A stretch of 64,000 nucleotides of DNA from Synechococcus sp. PROS-7-1 (GTDB taxonomy: Bacteria > Cyanobacteriota > Cyanobacteriia > PCC-6307 > Cyanobiaceae): positions 1,260,572 through 1,324,571 of the forward strand of contig NZ_CP047945.1 of the NCBI RefSeq assembly GCF_014279795.1. The letters run 5' to 3'. The position numbers and the translations under genes were made by a program. Positions within the stretch are counted from its first letter, which is position 1; each line of letters opens with the position of its first letter. Under the pieces are notes generated by a model. It had not been told where the DNA came from. It saw only the letters and a program-made list of their open reading frames with translations, and ran no database searches. Positions 46,565 through 55,675 of the stretch are shown here, one piece after another.

Positions 46565-47452
46565 TCATAATGCACCTGATGTTATAGATAACTCGTCAAG
46601 GCAACGACGGATGCGGTTGACTTCCTGGAGTGTACGTTCAAGTGGTGGGACATGGTTCTCCCATTCCAACAAAGTTGGCCAGGCACCAAAATATCCAAGC
46701 GCTTTTGCATACAGATCCCAAACAGTTTCATGAACTGCCTCGCCGTGATAGTCAATGTAAACTTCACCGTTGCCAACCTTCTGTCGGGTGCATCCTGCAA
46801 GATGGTAACCACGGATGCTGTCTTGGCGATACTGCATCAACTGTGTGAGCGGGTCATCGCCAAAATTGACTGCATTTGCCCAGAGGTTGTTAACATCCAT
46901 CAATACATATGAGCCTGATCGTTTGGTTAACGCATTGATGAATGAGGGCTCATCATAGGTTGAGTCTCGAAAACGCATGTAACTGCTGATATTTTCGAGC
47001 AATATGGGCTGTCCGATTAATTCTTGAGCCTGATCAATACGTTCCACCATATAGTCGAGAGTCTCATCATTCATTACCAATGGAAGCAAATCGTGGAAGT
47101 GATGATGCGATAGTGAGCTCCAAGAGACATGATCAGAAAAAACGGCCTCGGGATGTTCCTTTAAGACCTGCTTCACAAGCTGCAGATAGTCCTGATCCAA
47201 AGGGGCACATGAACCTAAGGACAAACCGAAGCCGTGGAGGATAATGGGATAGGCGTGCCTCAGGTCATCCAGCTGGTCACGGTACGTGCCACCTTCCTCT
47301 TGAATCAGATGTTCTGGATGAATCTGCAGAAAATCCAACGATGGCCTCTGATGCCAAACGTCCGATGCATTTTCATGGCAGAGGTTCAGTCCAGCAGATG
47401 CTCTCGGAAGACCGGTGGACAATGGTGACAGTGTCGTCGTTGTTGACTGCAT
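46565..47452 (-). CDS. DUF692 multinuclear non-heme iron oxidative enzyme (MNIO)
   Basis: 295 residues spanning the whole MNIO TIM barrel. Family motifs with likely metal ligands are LHGFGLSLGS (H73), SDHVSW (D107, H108), LLENISSY (E153), LMDVNN (D186, N188), YHLAG (H217), DYHGE (D234, H236) and LLEWEN (E263). Known MNIOs (MbnB, TglH, bufferin enzymes) oxidise cysteines or other residues in precursor peptides with Fe2/Fe3 clusters. Here the usual SEHLSW has Asp instead of Glu, a conservative change. The partner gene is next, but no precursor was found nearby. It has a plausible own promoter. Confidence 0.9.
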   Translation of the reverse strand: MQSTTTTLSPLSTGLPRASAGLNLCHENASDVWHQRPSLDFLQIHPEHLIQEEGGTYRDQLDDLRHAYPIILHGFGLSLGSCAPLDQDYLQLVKQVLKEHPEAVFSDHVSWSSLSHHHFHDLLPLVMNDETLDYMVERIDQAQELIGQPILLENISSYMRFRDSTYDEPSFINALTKRSGSYVLMDVNNLWANAVNFGDDPLTQLMQYRQDSIRGYHLAGCTRQKVGNGEVYIDYHGEAVHETVWDLYAKALGYFGAWPTLLEWENHVPPLERTLQEVNRIRRCLDELSITSGAL

Positions 47453-47489
47453 AAATCAAGCCCAATGATTCGCTGGAGGCGCGATCGAT

Positions 47490-47518
47490 TTAATATCCTC
47501 ATTTTGATCAGTGGACAA
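47490..47518 (-). promoter_or_regulatory. Putative promoter of the MNIO gene
   Basis: On the minus strand TTGTCC and TATTAA are separated by exactly 17 bases, about 38 bases upstream of the ATG. The -35 box overlaps a TTGTCCA word shared with the inverted repeat at 46500-46532. Confidence 0.45.
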
Positions 47519-47648
47519 CGTTTGCGCACCCCTCAATTGACTGAAAAGTCAAACTTCAACACCTTTTATTGATTTCACGACCAACCTGCTGACGCCAAAG
47601 GGGAAGAAACCGAGCCCTACAACTCAGACCAGGCAACGCGGTGGGCAT

Positions 47649-47675
47649 CTCAGCAGACAACCGTCGTCTGCTGAG
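47649..47675. repeat. 10-bp inverted repeat downstream of lptF/G
   Basis: ctcagcagac and gtctgctgag with a 7-base loop, about 60 bases past the lptF/G stop. It could end the long minus-strand lpt transcript, but no T tract is present on that strand. The surrounding 280 bases (47453-47736) hold no other convincing feature besides the MNIO promoter. Confidence 0.4.
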
Positions 47676-47736
47676 GCCGCTTGGCCAAGTTCTCCGACAT
47701 CCCCGACAAATCACTGTTTGCCGAGACAGGTGTGCA

Positions 47737-48903
47737 TCAACGACTAGCTTGCCTCAACAACCATCCACCACCAGCCAGTGAAATCAAAACAGGAATCCAA
47801 GCTGCCATCAGCGGGGGAAGGGTGCCCTTCACTCCTAACGAGCTGAAGCTGAAACTGAGCACGTAGTACACAAGAATCAAGACAACGCTGATCCCGAAGC
47901 CCTGGCTACGACTCGTGCGGCTGTTTGGCTTGGCGCCCAAGCTGGCCCCGATTAGGCCAAAGACCAGGCAGGCCATCGGCAGAGTGAACTTTTCCTGAAT
48001 TCTCACTTGTAGCCGTCGTGCTTCTTTGATGTCACCAGCTTGCTCCAGCAAATCTCTGGCACGAAGCGCTTCAGCAACCGTCATATTGTTCGCATCCTTC
48101 GGCAACTGCGCGATCCGGATTGGAGCCGCGCTGAGTGGATAGAGATACTGATCAAAATCAGCCGATGTTGTACTTCCAGACGGCGTCAGCGTAAGAATCT
48201 GTCCATCGAAGAACTGCCATTTTGCTTGGCTTTCGTTCCAAACAGCACGATCAGCCACAAGCATTTGGGTGAATCCAGCACGGGTGAAATCGAGAACAGT
48301 GACTCCGCTCATCACGCCATCCAGGAACTGCCTGGCATAGAACAGCTGGGCGAGTCCCTTGCTACTGCTGCCATCGGGGTCCTCAATACGACCAAATCGG
48401 GAGTACACAATGTTGCTTCCTTTTTCTGTAGCAATGGCTTTTCCGAGAGCACGACGCAGGGTGATCTCGGCAGAACGATTGGCTCGGGGCACCACCACGT
48501 CGTTGAAGACGAAGGTGAGGCCGGACATCAGCAGCGCCACGACCAGAGCAGGCACGATCATGCGCGTTGCGGTGACCCCAACACTTCTCAGGGCAGTGAG
48601 CTCACTGTTGGCTGACAGACGGCTGTAGGCCAATAGCGAGGCCATGAGGGTTGCCATCGCAAATGAGATCACCAGAAAGCTGGGCAGCCTGAGCAAGAGC
48701 ACTTGCACAGCGATGGCGACAGGAAGATTTGACTCAACGATCTGACGCACCAGTTCGAACATCACCCCCACCGAGAGAGAGACCACCGTGAAGGCGGCAA
48801 TCGCGAAGAGCAGGGGACCGAGAAGCTCGCCGATCAACCAACGATCCAACAGAGGGATCCGTTGAATGAGCCGTCGGATGGAAAGCCTGATGGATTCGTT
48901 CAC
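47737..48903 (-). CDS. LPS export permease, YjgP/YjgQ (LptF/LptG) family
   Basis: 388 residues with an N-terminal pair and a C-terminal set of TM helices around a periplasmic beta-jellyroll, as in LptF/LptG. FELVRQIVESNLPVAIAVQVLLLRLP and AYSRLSANSELTALRSVGV (the coupling-helix region) are family hallmarks. With LptB it extracts lipopolysaccharide from the inner membrane. Cyanobacteria often have one such gene, perhaps acting as a homodimer, so F or G is not chosen. Its start overlaps the lptB stop in an ATGA. Confidence 0.9.
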   Translation of the reverse strand: MNESIRLSIRRLIQRIPLLDRWLIGELLGPLLFAIAAFTVVSLSVGVMFELVRQIVESNLPVAIAVQVLLLRLPSFLVISFAMATLMASLLAYSRLSANSELTALRSVGVTATRMIVPALVVALLMSGLTFVFNDVVVPRANRSAEITLRRALGKAIATEKGSNIVYSRFGRIEDPDGSSSKGLAQLFYARQFLDGVMSGVTVLDFTRAGFTQMLVADRAVWNESQAKWQFFDGQILTLTPSGSTTSADFDQYLYPLSAAPIRIAQLPKDANNMTVAEALRARDLLEQAGDIKEARRLQVRIQEKFTLPMACLVFGLIGASLGAKPNSRTSRSQGFGISVVLILVYYVLSFSFSSLGVKGTLPPLMAAWIPVLISLAGGGWLLRQASR

Positions 48904-49628
48904 AACTGGAATCCCTCACCGAGGTAATGACGCCGGACCAGCGGGTCATTGGCGACCTGTTCGGACAATCCGGAGGCCAGGATGCTTCCATCGGTGAGGA
49001 TGTAAGCACGATCGGTGATCGCCAGGGTTTCACGCACGTTGTGGTCTGTGATCAAAATTCCCATTCCTCGTTGGCGCAGGGAGTGAATGAGTTGCTGAAG
49101 GTCGGCGACGGCAAGTGGATCGACGCCTGCGAAGGGTTCATCCAGGAGTAGGTATCGGGGACCTTCCAATCCCACTGCCAAGGCCCGGGCGACTTCGCAG
49201 CGTCGACGCTCCCCACCTGACAACTGGTAGCCGCACCGGTTGAGAAACGGATCAAGATGAAAGTCCCTGATCAGTTGCTGCAGGCGTTCGCGGTACTGAA
49301 TGCCGCTAAGCCCACTCTGACTAAGCACCAATTGCAGGTTCTCCCGCACCGTGAGCTGACGAAAGACGCTGGGCTCTTGGGGCAAATAGCCGATTCCGAG
49401 ACGTGCCCGCTGGGGCATGGACAAGTTGGCGACGGGATGGCCATCCAACAGAACTTCTCCGCTGTCTGGACGGAGCAATCCGATCACCAAATTGAAGCTG
49501 GTTGTTTTACCAGCGCCATTCGGTCCAAGGAGTCCAATCACTTCCCCGGGATCCAAGCTGAGGGTGAGATTTCTCACCAACGGTCTCCCCCCCAGTGTGA
49601 GAGAGACGCCATTGAGGCTCAAACTCAT
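48900..49628 (-). CDS. lptB: LPS export ABC ATPase
   Basis: 242 residues, the ATPase of the LptB2FG transporter. Walker A is GLLGPNGAGKT, the signature is YQLSGGERRR, and Walker B is YLLLDEPFAGVDP. These and the closing ILITDHNVRETLAITDRAYIL fit LptB specifically. It overlaps both neighbours: the lptA-like stop with its start, and its stop with the permease start. Confidence 0.95.
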   Translation of the reverse strand: MSLSLNGVSLTLGGRPLVRNLTLSLDPGEVIGLLGPNGAGKTTSFNLVIGLLRPDSGEVLLDGHPVANLSMPQRARLGIGYLPQEPSVFRQLTVRENLQLVLSQSGLSGIQYRERLQQLIRDFHLDPFLNRCGYQLSGGERRRCEVARALAVGLEGPRYLLLDEPFAGVDPLAVADLQQLIHSLRQRGMGILITDHNVRETLAITDRAYILTDGSILASGLSEQVANDPLVRRHYLGEGFQL

Positions 49629-50110
49629 GGCGTTAGAGGTGTCTGTGCAGGCTGGTCTGGGCGCAGAATCATGGTGGATCTCACTTGCCCGCCCTCATTC
49701 GGAACGGCCAAAGCCCTTTCATCTTCAAGGTTGTATGTCACTCTCTCTGCTTGCAGTGTGCTGCCATCCTCCTGAATCACATCCACATCACCACTGAGCA
49801 CCAGGCGACCTTCACGGCTGAAGTATTGGGCTTGTCGCGATGTGGCCACCATTCCCCTTGCGGGGTAAACGATCCGAACATTGCCGGACGCAGTGACCAC
49901 ACCTGTGACATTGTCAGCGCTCTGGCTGTCTGACTCGATGGTGATCAGGCCGTCATCCATCGCCCCTGCATCATCGGATGTCGCAGGCAGGGGCTGGGAG
50001 CGCACGAGCCCAACGGACGCCAGTGCCACCATCAAGAACAGGAGGCGTGTCAAGGCTGGAATGACAGTCATCGAACGCGACTTGAACACTGGTGCTCGGC
50101 GATTGACCAT
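49625..50110 (-). CDS. LptA/OstA-like periplasmic protein
   Basis: About 161 residues from the ATG at 50110, eight bases after the DUF309 stop; ATGs at 50182 and 50071 are alternatives. A signal peptide (LTRLLFLMVALASVGLVRS) precedes an OstA-type beta domain: LITIESDSQSADNVTGVVTASGNVRIVY, then RLVLSGDVDVIQEDGSTLQA. LptA-like proteins form the periplasmic bridge that carries LPS to the outer membrane. The operon with lptB and the permease supports the role. Confidence 0.85.
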   Translation of the reverse strand: MVNRRAPVFKSRSMTVIPALTRLLFLMVALASVGLVRSQPLPATSDDAGAMDDGLITIESDSQSADNVTGVVTASGNVRIVYPARGMVATSRQAQYFSREGRLVLSGDVDVIQEDGSTLQAERVTYNLEDERALAVPNEGGQVRSTMILRPDQPAQTPLTP

Positions 50111-50117
50111 CAGGTGG

Positions 50118-50492
50118 TCATGATCCCACGGCATCATTCGTGAAAGAGAGGGTTGGGGGCGGATCGTTGTCCGGGTTCCCATCGTTTTGAAGTGAATAAA
50201 GGCGAGAGCTAGCCACCACGTGCAGTGCCATGAGATCTAGCCCCAAGGCTGATGGCAGTGACGGCTTGATACGTCCAATCCCCTCGCCCAGAAGGATGGT
50301 TGCCCCGCGCGTGTTTCCGCGCTCGAGGTGAACATGGGCAACTGCGATTTGAAGGATGCCCTGGAGCAATCGTCTGTTGGGATCGACCTGCTCATGCCAG
50401 AGCTCTTCAAAAGCATCATGGGCTTCATACCAGGCCCCTGAGTTGAACAACTCAAGAGCCCTCGTGAAACGAGCGTCTTCAGACAGGTTCAA
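50118..50492 (-). CDS. DUF309 family protein
   Basis: 125 residues of the small all-helical DUF309 family. The hallmark is NSGAWYEAHDAFEELWHE, with RRLLQGILQIAVAHVHLERGN after it. The conserved His/Glu residues could bind metal; biochemical function is unknown. It sits between typA (4-base overlap) and lptA, so it belongs to that operon, but a role in LPS export is not implied by family knowledge. Confidence 0.85.
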   Translation of the reverse strand: MNLSEDARFTRALELFNSGAWYEAHDAFEELWHEQVDPNRRLLQGILQIAVAHVHLERGNTRGATILLGEGIGRIKPSLPSALGLDLMALHVVASSRLYSLQNDGNPDNDPPPTLSFTNDAVGS

Positions 50493-52297
50493 CGTTTTGA
50501 CTTAGCCGCCTTCTTAGAGGGCAGTTTGCGAAGACGGATGGATTCTGGCGTTACTTCGAGCATTTCATCGGGACCGATGTACTCAAGGGCACGCTCGAGC
50601 GTCATCTGAACAGGAGACTGAAGGGTATCGAGTTCTTCTGCACCAGCTGAACGCATGTTGGTGAGCTGTTTGGTCTTGCAGACGTTGATCTCCAGATCCT
50701 GAGGACGATTGTACTCACCAATAATCATGCCCTTGTACACCTTGGTACCAGGGGAAATGAAGAACTGACCACGGTCTTCGGCGTTCTTGAGGGCATAGAA
50801 GGTTGCGGTACCTTCCTCGAAAGCAATCAGCACGCCATTGCGTCGTGTATCGAAATCGCCGAGCATCGGACGATATTCAAAGAACGAGTGACTCATGATC
50901 CCTTCGCCTCGAGTCGCTCGGATGAATTCGCCCCGGAAACCAATCAGGCCTCGAGATGGCACTACAAATTCCAGCTGGGTTCTGCCGTCCTGACCAGTCT
51001 CCATGTTCTGCATCTCGCCCTTGCGCGTACCGAGCTTCTCAATGCAACTGCCCACTGACTCCTCGGGCACATCCATCACCAGTGTTTCCACCGGTTCACA
51101 GGGAGTGCCGTCAATCGTGCGGTAGATCACCTGTGGTTGGGACACCTGGAATTCGTAGCCCTCACGGCGCATGGTTTCAATCAAAATGCCCAGGTGAAGT
51201 TCACCGCGGCCACTAACGGCGAAGCGATCCGGAGAATCGGTGTCTTCAACACGCAGAGCCACGTTGGTTAGCAGCTCGCGCTGAAGGCGATCTCTCACCT
51301 GGCGGCTGGTCACAAATTTGCCTTCCTGACCAGCGAAGGGTGAATCATTGACCACAAAGGTCATCTGAAGCGTTGGTTCGTCAACCTTGATCAGAGGCAA
51401 GGCCAAAGGCTCGTCTGGACAAGCAATGGTTTCGCCAATATTCACGTCATCAAAGCCTGCAACAGCGACGAGATCTCCTGCTGAAGCCGTTTCGATTTCA
51501 ACCCTTTGCAAGCCTTCAAAACCGAGAAGCTTGCTGATACGTCCTTTTTTGACGCTTCCGTCATCTTTGATCAGCGCAGCATTTTGCCCCTGCTTGATCC
51601 TGCCGTTGTGTACGCGGCCAATGATGATTCGACCAAGAAAATCGGAATAATCAAGTGTTGTGATCTGGAGCTGAAGAGGCTTTTCGGGGTCGCCAACCGG
51701 AGGCGGAACATGGCGCAGGATGGCATCAAACAGCGGCCGCATATTTTCGCTGTCTGTCTTCATGTCCGGCTTAGCGAAACCTCCCAAGCCACTCCCGAAC
51801 AAATAAGGGAAGTCGCACTGATCGTCGTCAGCACCCAACTCGATGAACAGATCCAACACTTTGTCGACCGCTGTTTCGGGGTCGACACGGGCTCGGTCGA
51901 TTTTGTTGACAAAAACAATCGGGCGAAGTCCCTGCTCGAGAGCCTTTTTCAGCACAAAGCGGGTCTGGGGCATGGGACCCTCGTTGGCATCAACAATCAG
52001 TAGACAACCGTCCACCATGCCAAGCACCCGCTCCACTTCGCCGCCGAAGTCGGCGTGGCCAGGGGTATCAACGATGTTGATGCGCGTGTCGTTGTAGTTG
52101 ACCGCTGTGTTCTTGGAGAGAATGGTGATTCCGCGTTCACGCTCCAGATCGTTTGAGTCCATCACGCAGGTGGGAACTGCCTCGTTGTCCCGGAAAATGC
52201 CCGACTGGGCCAGCAGAGAGTCGACCAAGGTCGTCTTGCCATGGTCAACGTGGGCGATGATCGCGATGTTGCGAATCGCCTTTTGCTGGGCGCTCAT
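50489..52297 (-). CDS. typA: Ribosome-associated GTPase TypA/BipA
   Basis: 602 residues from [22 protein letters not shown]; the frame is open 79 codons upstream, but only this Met gives the standard protein. The P-loop [10 protein letters not shown], switch [14 protein letters not shown] and NKID motif (VFVNKIDRA) are present. EF-G-like domains and the TypA-specific C-terminal part ([18 protein letters not shown]) follow. TypA supports ribosome assembly and stress growth. Its stop overlaps the DUF309 start by four bases. Confidence 0.96.
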   Translation of the reverse strand: MSAQQKAIRNIAIIAHVDHGKTTLVDSLLAQSGIFRDNEAVPTCVMDSNDLERERGITILSKNTAVNYNDTRINIVDTPGHADFGGEVERVLGMVDGCLLIVDANEGPMPQTRFVLKKALEQGLRPIVFVNKIDRARVDPETAVDKVLDLFIELGADDDQCDFPYLFGSGLGGFAKPDMKTDSENMRPLFDAILRHVPPPVGDPEKPLQLQITTLDYSDFLGRIIIGRVHNGRIKQGQNAALIKDDGSVKKGRISKLLGFEGLQRVEIETASAGDLVAVAGFDDVNIGETIACPDEPLALPLIKVDEPTLQMTFVVNDSPFAGQEGKFVTSRQVRDRLQRELLTNVALRVEDTDSPDRFAVSGRGELHLGILIETMRREGYEFQVSQPQVIYRTIDGTPCEPVETLVMDVPEESVGSCIEKLGTRKGEMQNMETGQDGRTQLEFVVPSRGLIGFRGEFIRATRGEGIMSHSFFEYRPMLGDFDTRRNGVLIAFEEGTATFYALKNAEDRGQFFISPGTKVYKGMIIGEYNRPQDLEINVCKTKQLTNMRSAGAEELDTLQSPVQMTLERALEYIGPDEMLEVTPESIRLRKLPSKKAAKSKR

Positions 52298-52361
52298 GGG
52301 GGTCCGTGTTGGGGGCGAAGGGTCGCTGGGACGCCCGCAGGCGCAGCCGGTGAAGACTATC

Positions 52362-54926
52362 TCAACGTGAGATCGATGGAGTCCCCTGCGCATGATCTGC
52401 GCGAAGACTGCCCCGGGTGACACCGAGGCGATGTTCAATCTGTTCGCGGCACCACACCTCGGCAGAGGGCATGCGTCCACGCAGTGCCTCGCCGTAAAGC
52501 AGCACGCGCCGCTTGGCGTCCTCTGCATCTTCATCGAGGAGATCCAACCGGAAATGCCTTAACCCGCGCGAACGCATGGCTGGGAAGGCCTCGATCCCGG
52601 TTTGAGCAGTTCCGTTGAACAGTGTGTTGCGACATCCGAGGTCTGCTCGCAAGGGGTGCTCAACACCGCTGCGGTCCTTGAGCAGAACGGTGTGGGACTC
52701 ACAGGGCCTACCGCAATCCGTGTGGTCGTGCCCATCAGAGAGCAGTGCGCAGAACAGGCAATGCTCCATATGAAAGAGAGGCATGTGTTGGTGCAGCACG
52801 ATCTCCAGCCGATCAGAGGGTGAGTTCTCGGCTAAATCCAGCAGCTGCTGGAGGTTCAAGTCACAACTCGCTGTGACCCGTTGCAGTCCCCAGCGCTCAA
52901 GGAACCAAAGCAGGCTGAGAGGATTGGCCACATTGAGGCTGAAATCGCCCCGGCAGGGGGCTAACTCGCAGAGTCGTTCGAGCTGATCGGCATTGCGCAC
53001 AAGGAAGCCATCGGGGTTGGCACGCACAAGTGGGTCCAATGTCCACCCCTCGTCGGGACGCGTCACCTTGGAGCCGGTCAACCAGATGCCATCACTCCAG
53101 CAACCCCGGGCTATAGACACGGCCTCCTTGAGCTCACGGGGCTGCTCCAGGTCGGCAACGACCCCCTGAATCGGCGTTTCATCGCCGAGCTCCATCAGGC
53201 CCTTGAGCTGATCAAGACTTCTCACCAGCACCGTAAGACGAGGGGACTGATCGCCTGTGTCTGTTGGTAGTCGGTTCATGCAGTTCCGGATCAGCTGGCG
53301 TCGCTCCTCTCGCTTGGGTGGTGCAGGCCATTGATGGTGTGTTGTTCCAGGGTTCCCCGGAACAACACCCGCTTCCGCCATCACCTGAAGCAAAGCTCGA
53401 CGCAGACGGTTGAGATCGCCAACTGGCAGAAACAGCGACTCAGAGAGTTCAATCCTGAGATGTTCAAGTCGCCAGCCTGTTCCCCCAAGACGTCCAAGCT
53501 GAGCGATCAGACGCTCACGATTGAGACCATGGTCCTTGGCTGGCTCGAGCAAGCGGTCACTGTGAACCGCCAATGGTTGGCCCTTTGAGCAGTGCGGTGC
53601 CTCCAGTTCGAGCACCAGTGGCTCACCGATTCGCCCGCGAACGACCAGGGAAAGCGCCGCGTCCTTCGGTGGGGTTTCTCGACCGGCTTGACGGCTCCAG
53701 GTGGAGTGCCACTGGGGATCACTGGTCAGCCAGACGGGAGCTCCGGTGCGGAGCCCCCTTGAATCAACCCGGCCTGGCCCCAGCTTCAGACGCCAGCAGC
53801 CTGGTCTTGAAGACACAGCGTCCATAATCCTGCCTCCAACCTCTCGGGGAACCTGAAAGGCCCCACCCTCTGCGGCAGCAACTTCAAGCACGACGCCCTG
53901 ACCGCGGATTGGCTCGATCTCTGCCTGAACCTCGATCCAGCCGTTGGGATGCACCTTGACAAGATGACCGAGGGACGGACCCCGTTTCTTGCTCCAGCGG
54001 CCATGCACCAGAGCCGCATGATCAATGCCCTCAAGCCAACCTGTGCTCAGGCCCCGTGAAAAACCGAGCTCCAGCTGACGTCGAACGCTATCGGGGTCCT
54101 CAAGGATGCCGTCAAGAGCGCGGCGATAGACATCGGTAACTGCAGCAACGTAGGTCGCACTTTTCAGCCTTCCCTCAATTTTGAGGCTGCTGATGCCGAT
54201 GCTCGCGAGTTCAGGGATTAAGGACCATGCAGCAAGATCCTGGGGTGAGAGCAAATAACGTTGTTCTTGAAGGTCACGCTCCTCACCATCCACGATGAAT
54301 TGGTAGGGGAGACGACAAGCTTGGGCGCATTCCCCCCTGTTGGCACTGCGCTGGCCAAGAGATTCGCTGGTCAGGCACTGGCCTGAGTAAGCCACACACA
54401 GCGCGCCATGAACAAAAACTTCGAGCGGCACATCAAGCTGGCGCTTCTTGAGCTGTTGCTGGACACGTTGGAGGTCTTTGAGCGTGAGTTCCCGCGCCAT
54501 CACAACCCGCTCGCAACCAGCGGCGGCGGCTTGAGCAACACCTGCGGCACTGGTGACCGACATCTGGGTTGAAGCATGCAAGGTCAGGCCAGGCACAAGC
54601 TCTTTGGCGAGAAGGCAGAGACCAAGGTCCTGCACAATCAAGGCATCGACCTTGGCCATCCAGCACTCCACCAACAGCTCGGAGACCTGCTCGAGCTCTT
54701 CGGTGAAAACCAAAACATTGAGGGTGAGAAACCCCTTGACGCCACGCGCATGCAACCAGCCCATGATTTCGGGGAGATCACGACTGTTGAAATTTTCAGC
54801 TCGCAGTCGGGCATTGAAGCTCTCAACCCCGAAATACACCGCGTCAGCTCCTCCAGCGACGGCAGCCTTGAGGGCATCCCAATCTCCAGCAGGTGCAAGG
54901 AGTTCCGGTAGGAAGGCCATCGTCAC
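52362..54926 (-). CDS. U32 family peptidase-like protein
   Basis: 854 residues. The N-terminal U32 domain is clear: LLAPAGDWDALKAAVAGGADAVYFG, HASTQMSVTSAAG, VFVHGALCVAYSGQC. The Cys-rich SANRGECAQACRLPY is the probable Fe-S motif. The C-terminal part (DUF3656-like collagenase extension) includes further cysteines (CLFCALLSDGHDHTDCGRPC). Bacterial relatives RlhA and TrhP hydroxylate rRNA C2501 or tRNA U34, so an RNA-hydroxylation role is more likely than proteolysis. The start overlaps the stop of the peptidoglycan peptidase gene in an ATGA. Confidence 0.88.
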   Translation of the reverse strand: MTMAFLPELLAPAGDWDALKAAVAGGADAVYFGVESFNARLRAENFNSRDLPEIMGWLHARGVKGFLTLNVLVFTEELEQVSELLVECWMAKVDALIVQDLGLCLLAKELVPGLTLHASTQMSVTSAAGVAQAAAAGCERVVMARELTLKDLQRVQQQLKKRQLDVPLEVFVHGALCVAYSGQCLTSESLGQRSANRGECAQACRLPYQFIVDGEERDLQEQRYLLSPQDLAAWSLIPELASIGISSLKIEGRLKSATYVAAVTDVYRRALDGILEDPDSVRRQLELGFSRGLSTGWLEGIDHAALVHGRWSKKRGPSLGHLVKVHPNGWIEVQAEIEPIRGQGVVLEVAAAEGGAFQVPREVGGRIMDAVSSRPGCWRLKLGPGRVDSRGLRTGAPVWLTSDPQWHSTWSRQAGRETPPKDAALSLVVRGRIGEPLVLELEAPHCSKGQPLAVHSDRLLEPAKDHGLNRERLIAQLGRLGGTGWRLEHLRIELSESLFLPVGDLNRLRRALLQVMAEAGVVPGNPGTTHHQWPAPPKREERRQLIRNCMNRLPTDTGDQSPRLTVLVRSLDQLKGLMELGDETPIQGVVADLEQPRELKEAVSIARGCWSDGIWLTGSKVTRPDEGWTLDPLVRANPDGFLVRNADQLERLCELAPCRGDFSLNVANPLSLLWFLERWGLQRVTASCDLNLQQLLDLAENSPSDRLEIVLHQHMPLFHMEHCLFCALLSDGHDHTDCGRPCESHTVLLKDRSGVEHPLRADLGCRNTLFNGTAQTGIEAFPAMRSRGLRHFRLDLLDEDAEDAKRRVLLYGEALRGRMPSAEVWCREQIEHRLGVTRGSLRADHAQGTPSISR

Positions 54927-55675
54927 CGACCGGCAGCCAACCTTCGGGCCGGTTCAAACGCACGTAGGGCCTCTGATGATCCTTCAAAACGCCAATGCCA
55001 GGGCTCGTAACTCACCCCCTGGGGGTTAACGACCGGAAATGAAAGCGTGAAGTGGTAACTGGCTGCATGGTCTTGCAACCAACGGAAGGCGCGCGTGTTT
55101 TCAAAGGATTGCGAGAGGTTCGTGGCGGGATCTTCACCGTCCCCGAGATCAACGGCAAATCCAGTGCTGTGTTCGGAATAGCCTGGTGGTGCAGAGACCT
55201 TCGCCCGTTCGGCTGCCGATTGATTGCGCTCCGACTTCACATCAAAAAAGATGCTTTTCTGGAGATTGTGGGATCGATAGCCGCTGAGAAGACGCAGATC
55301 CACACCATCCGCAGCAGCTGATCGACGCATGGCATCGAGCGCCAGAGCCGCATCCCGATGCAACTCAATCCCTGCCTCCACTGGCACAAGGACATCAACG
55401 CCGGCCTCCGGATAGGGAAAGTGCCCAAGCAAACGCCCGTCGCCCGAGGGACGGGCATCAATCCCCTCAATCGGTGCAGAGGGACGAGTCCCATTCAGCC
55501 ACTCGGGAACAAACAGCACCGTGGCAAGGGATGCGGAGAACACCAGTCCGCAGGCCAACAGGAGACCGAAACCACCGCGACGCTTCGGACTGGCCGATCG
55601 GCTACGACGCGCCACCGGAATATCGTCGCGGTTGACATCGCGGGATCTGCTGCGGCTGGCGACAGCCCGTGACAC
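54923..55675 (-). CDS. M15B D-alanyl-D-alanine carboxypeptidase (VanY-like)
   Basis: 250 residues. An N-terminal basic stretch precedes one TM anchor (GLLLACGLVFSASLATVLFV), so the enzyme faces the periplasm. The zinc-peptidase motifs are LLSGYRSHNLQ, SEHSTGFAVDLGDG (SxHxxGxAxD) and YEPWHWRFEG (the ExxHW). It trims terminal D-Ala from peptidoglycan pentapeptides. It is the first gene of the chain leading through the U32 gene, and is divergent from chlP with about 110 bases between. Confidence 0.9.
   Translation of the reverse strand: MSRAVASRSRSRDVNRDDIPVARRSRSASPKRRGGFGLLLACGLVFSASLATVLFVPEWLNGTRPSAPIEGIDARPSGDGRLLGHFPYPEAGVDVLVPVEAGIELHRDAALALDAMRRSAAADGVDLRLLSGYRSHNLQKSIFFDVKSERNQSAAERAKVSAPPGYSEHSTGFAVDLGDGEDPATNLSQSFENTRAFRWLQDHAASYHFTLSFPVVNPQGVSYEPWHWRFEGSSEALRAFEPARRLAAGR

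Larger units (their letters stand above)
41105..47452. other. Putative accessory island: Coq4-like pair, MFS exporter, membrane peptidase-like protein, MNIO with partner
   Basis: Six genes in four transcription units differ from the surrounding core genome in content and base composition. As an example, bases 42661-42720 have 19 G/C of 60, while 8881-8940 in cobN have 43 of 60. All members are accessory-type families: two paralogous Coq4-like enzymes, an exporter coupled to a membrane protein with a peptidase-like domain, and an MNIO oxidase with its partner. No integrase, transposase or tRNA attachment site is visible, so transfer is inferred from composition only. Confidence 0.55.

Noticed and set aside
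46630-46848. Cys-rich 72-codon plus-strand frame inside the MNIO gene, tempting as a precursor peptide
   Set aside because: It is fully antisense to conserved MNIO codons and has no leader or ribosome-binding site, so it is a shadow.
41105-47452. Phage or transposon origin of the island
   Set aside because: No integrase, transposase, terminal repeats or tRNA target site is visible; only composition suggests transfer.
47681-47866. 61-codon plus-strand frame over the lptF/G end
   Set aside because: Mostly antisense to conserved permease codons, and the translation has no recognisable features.
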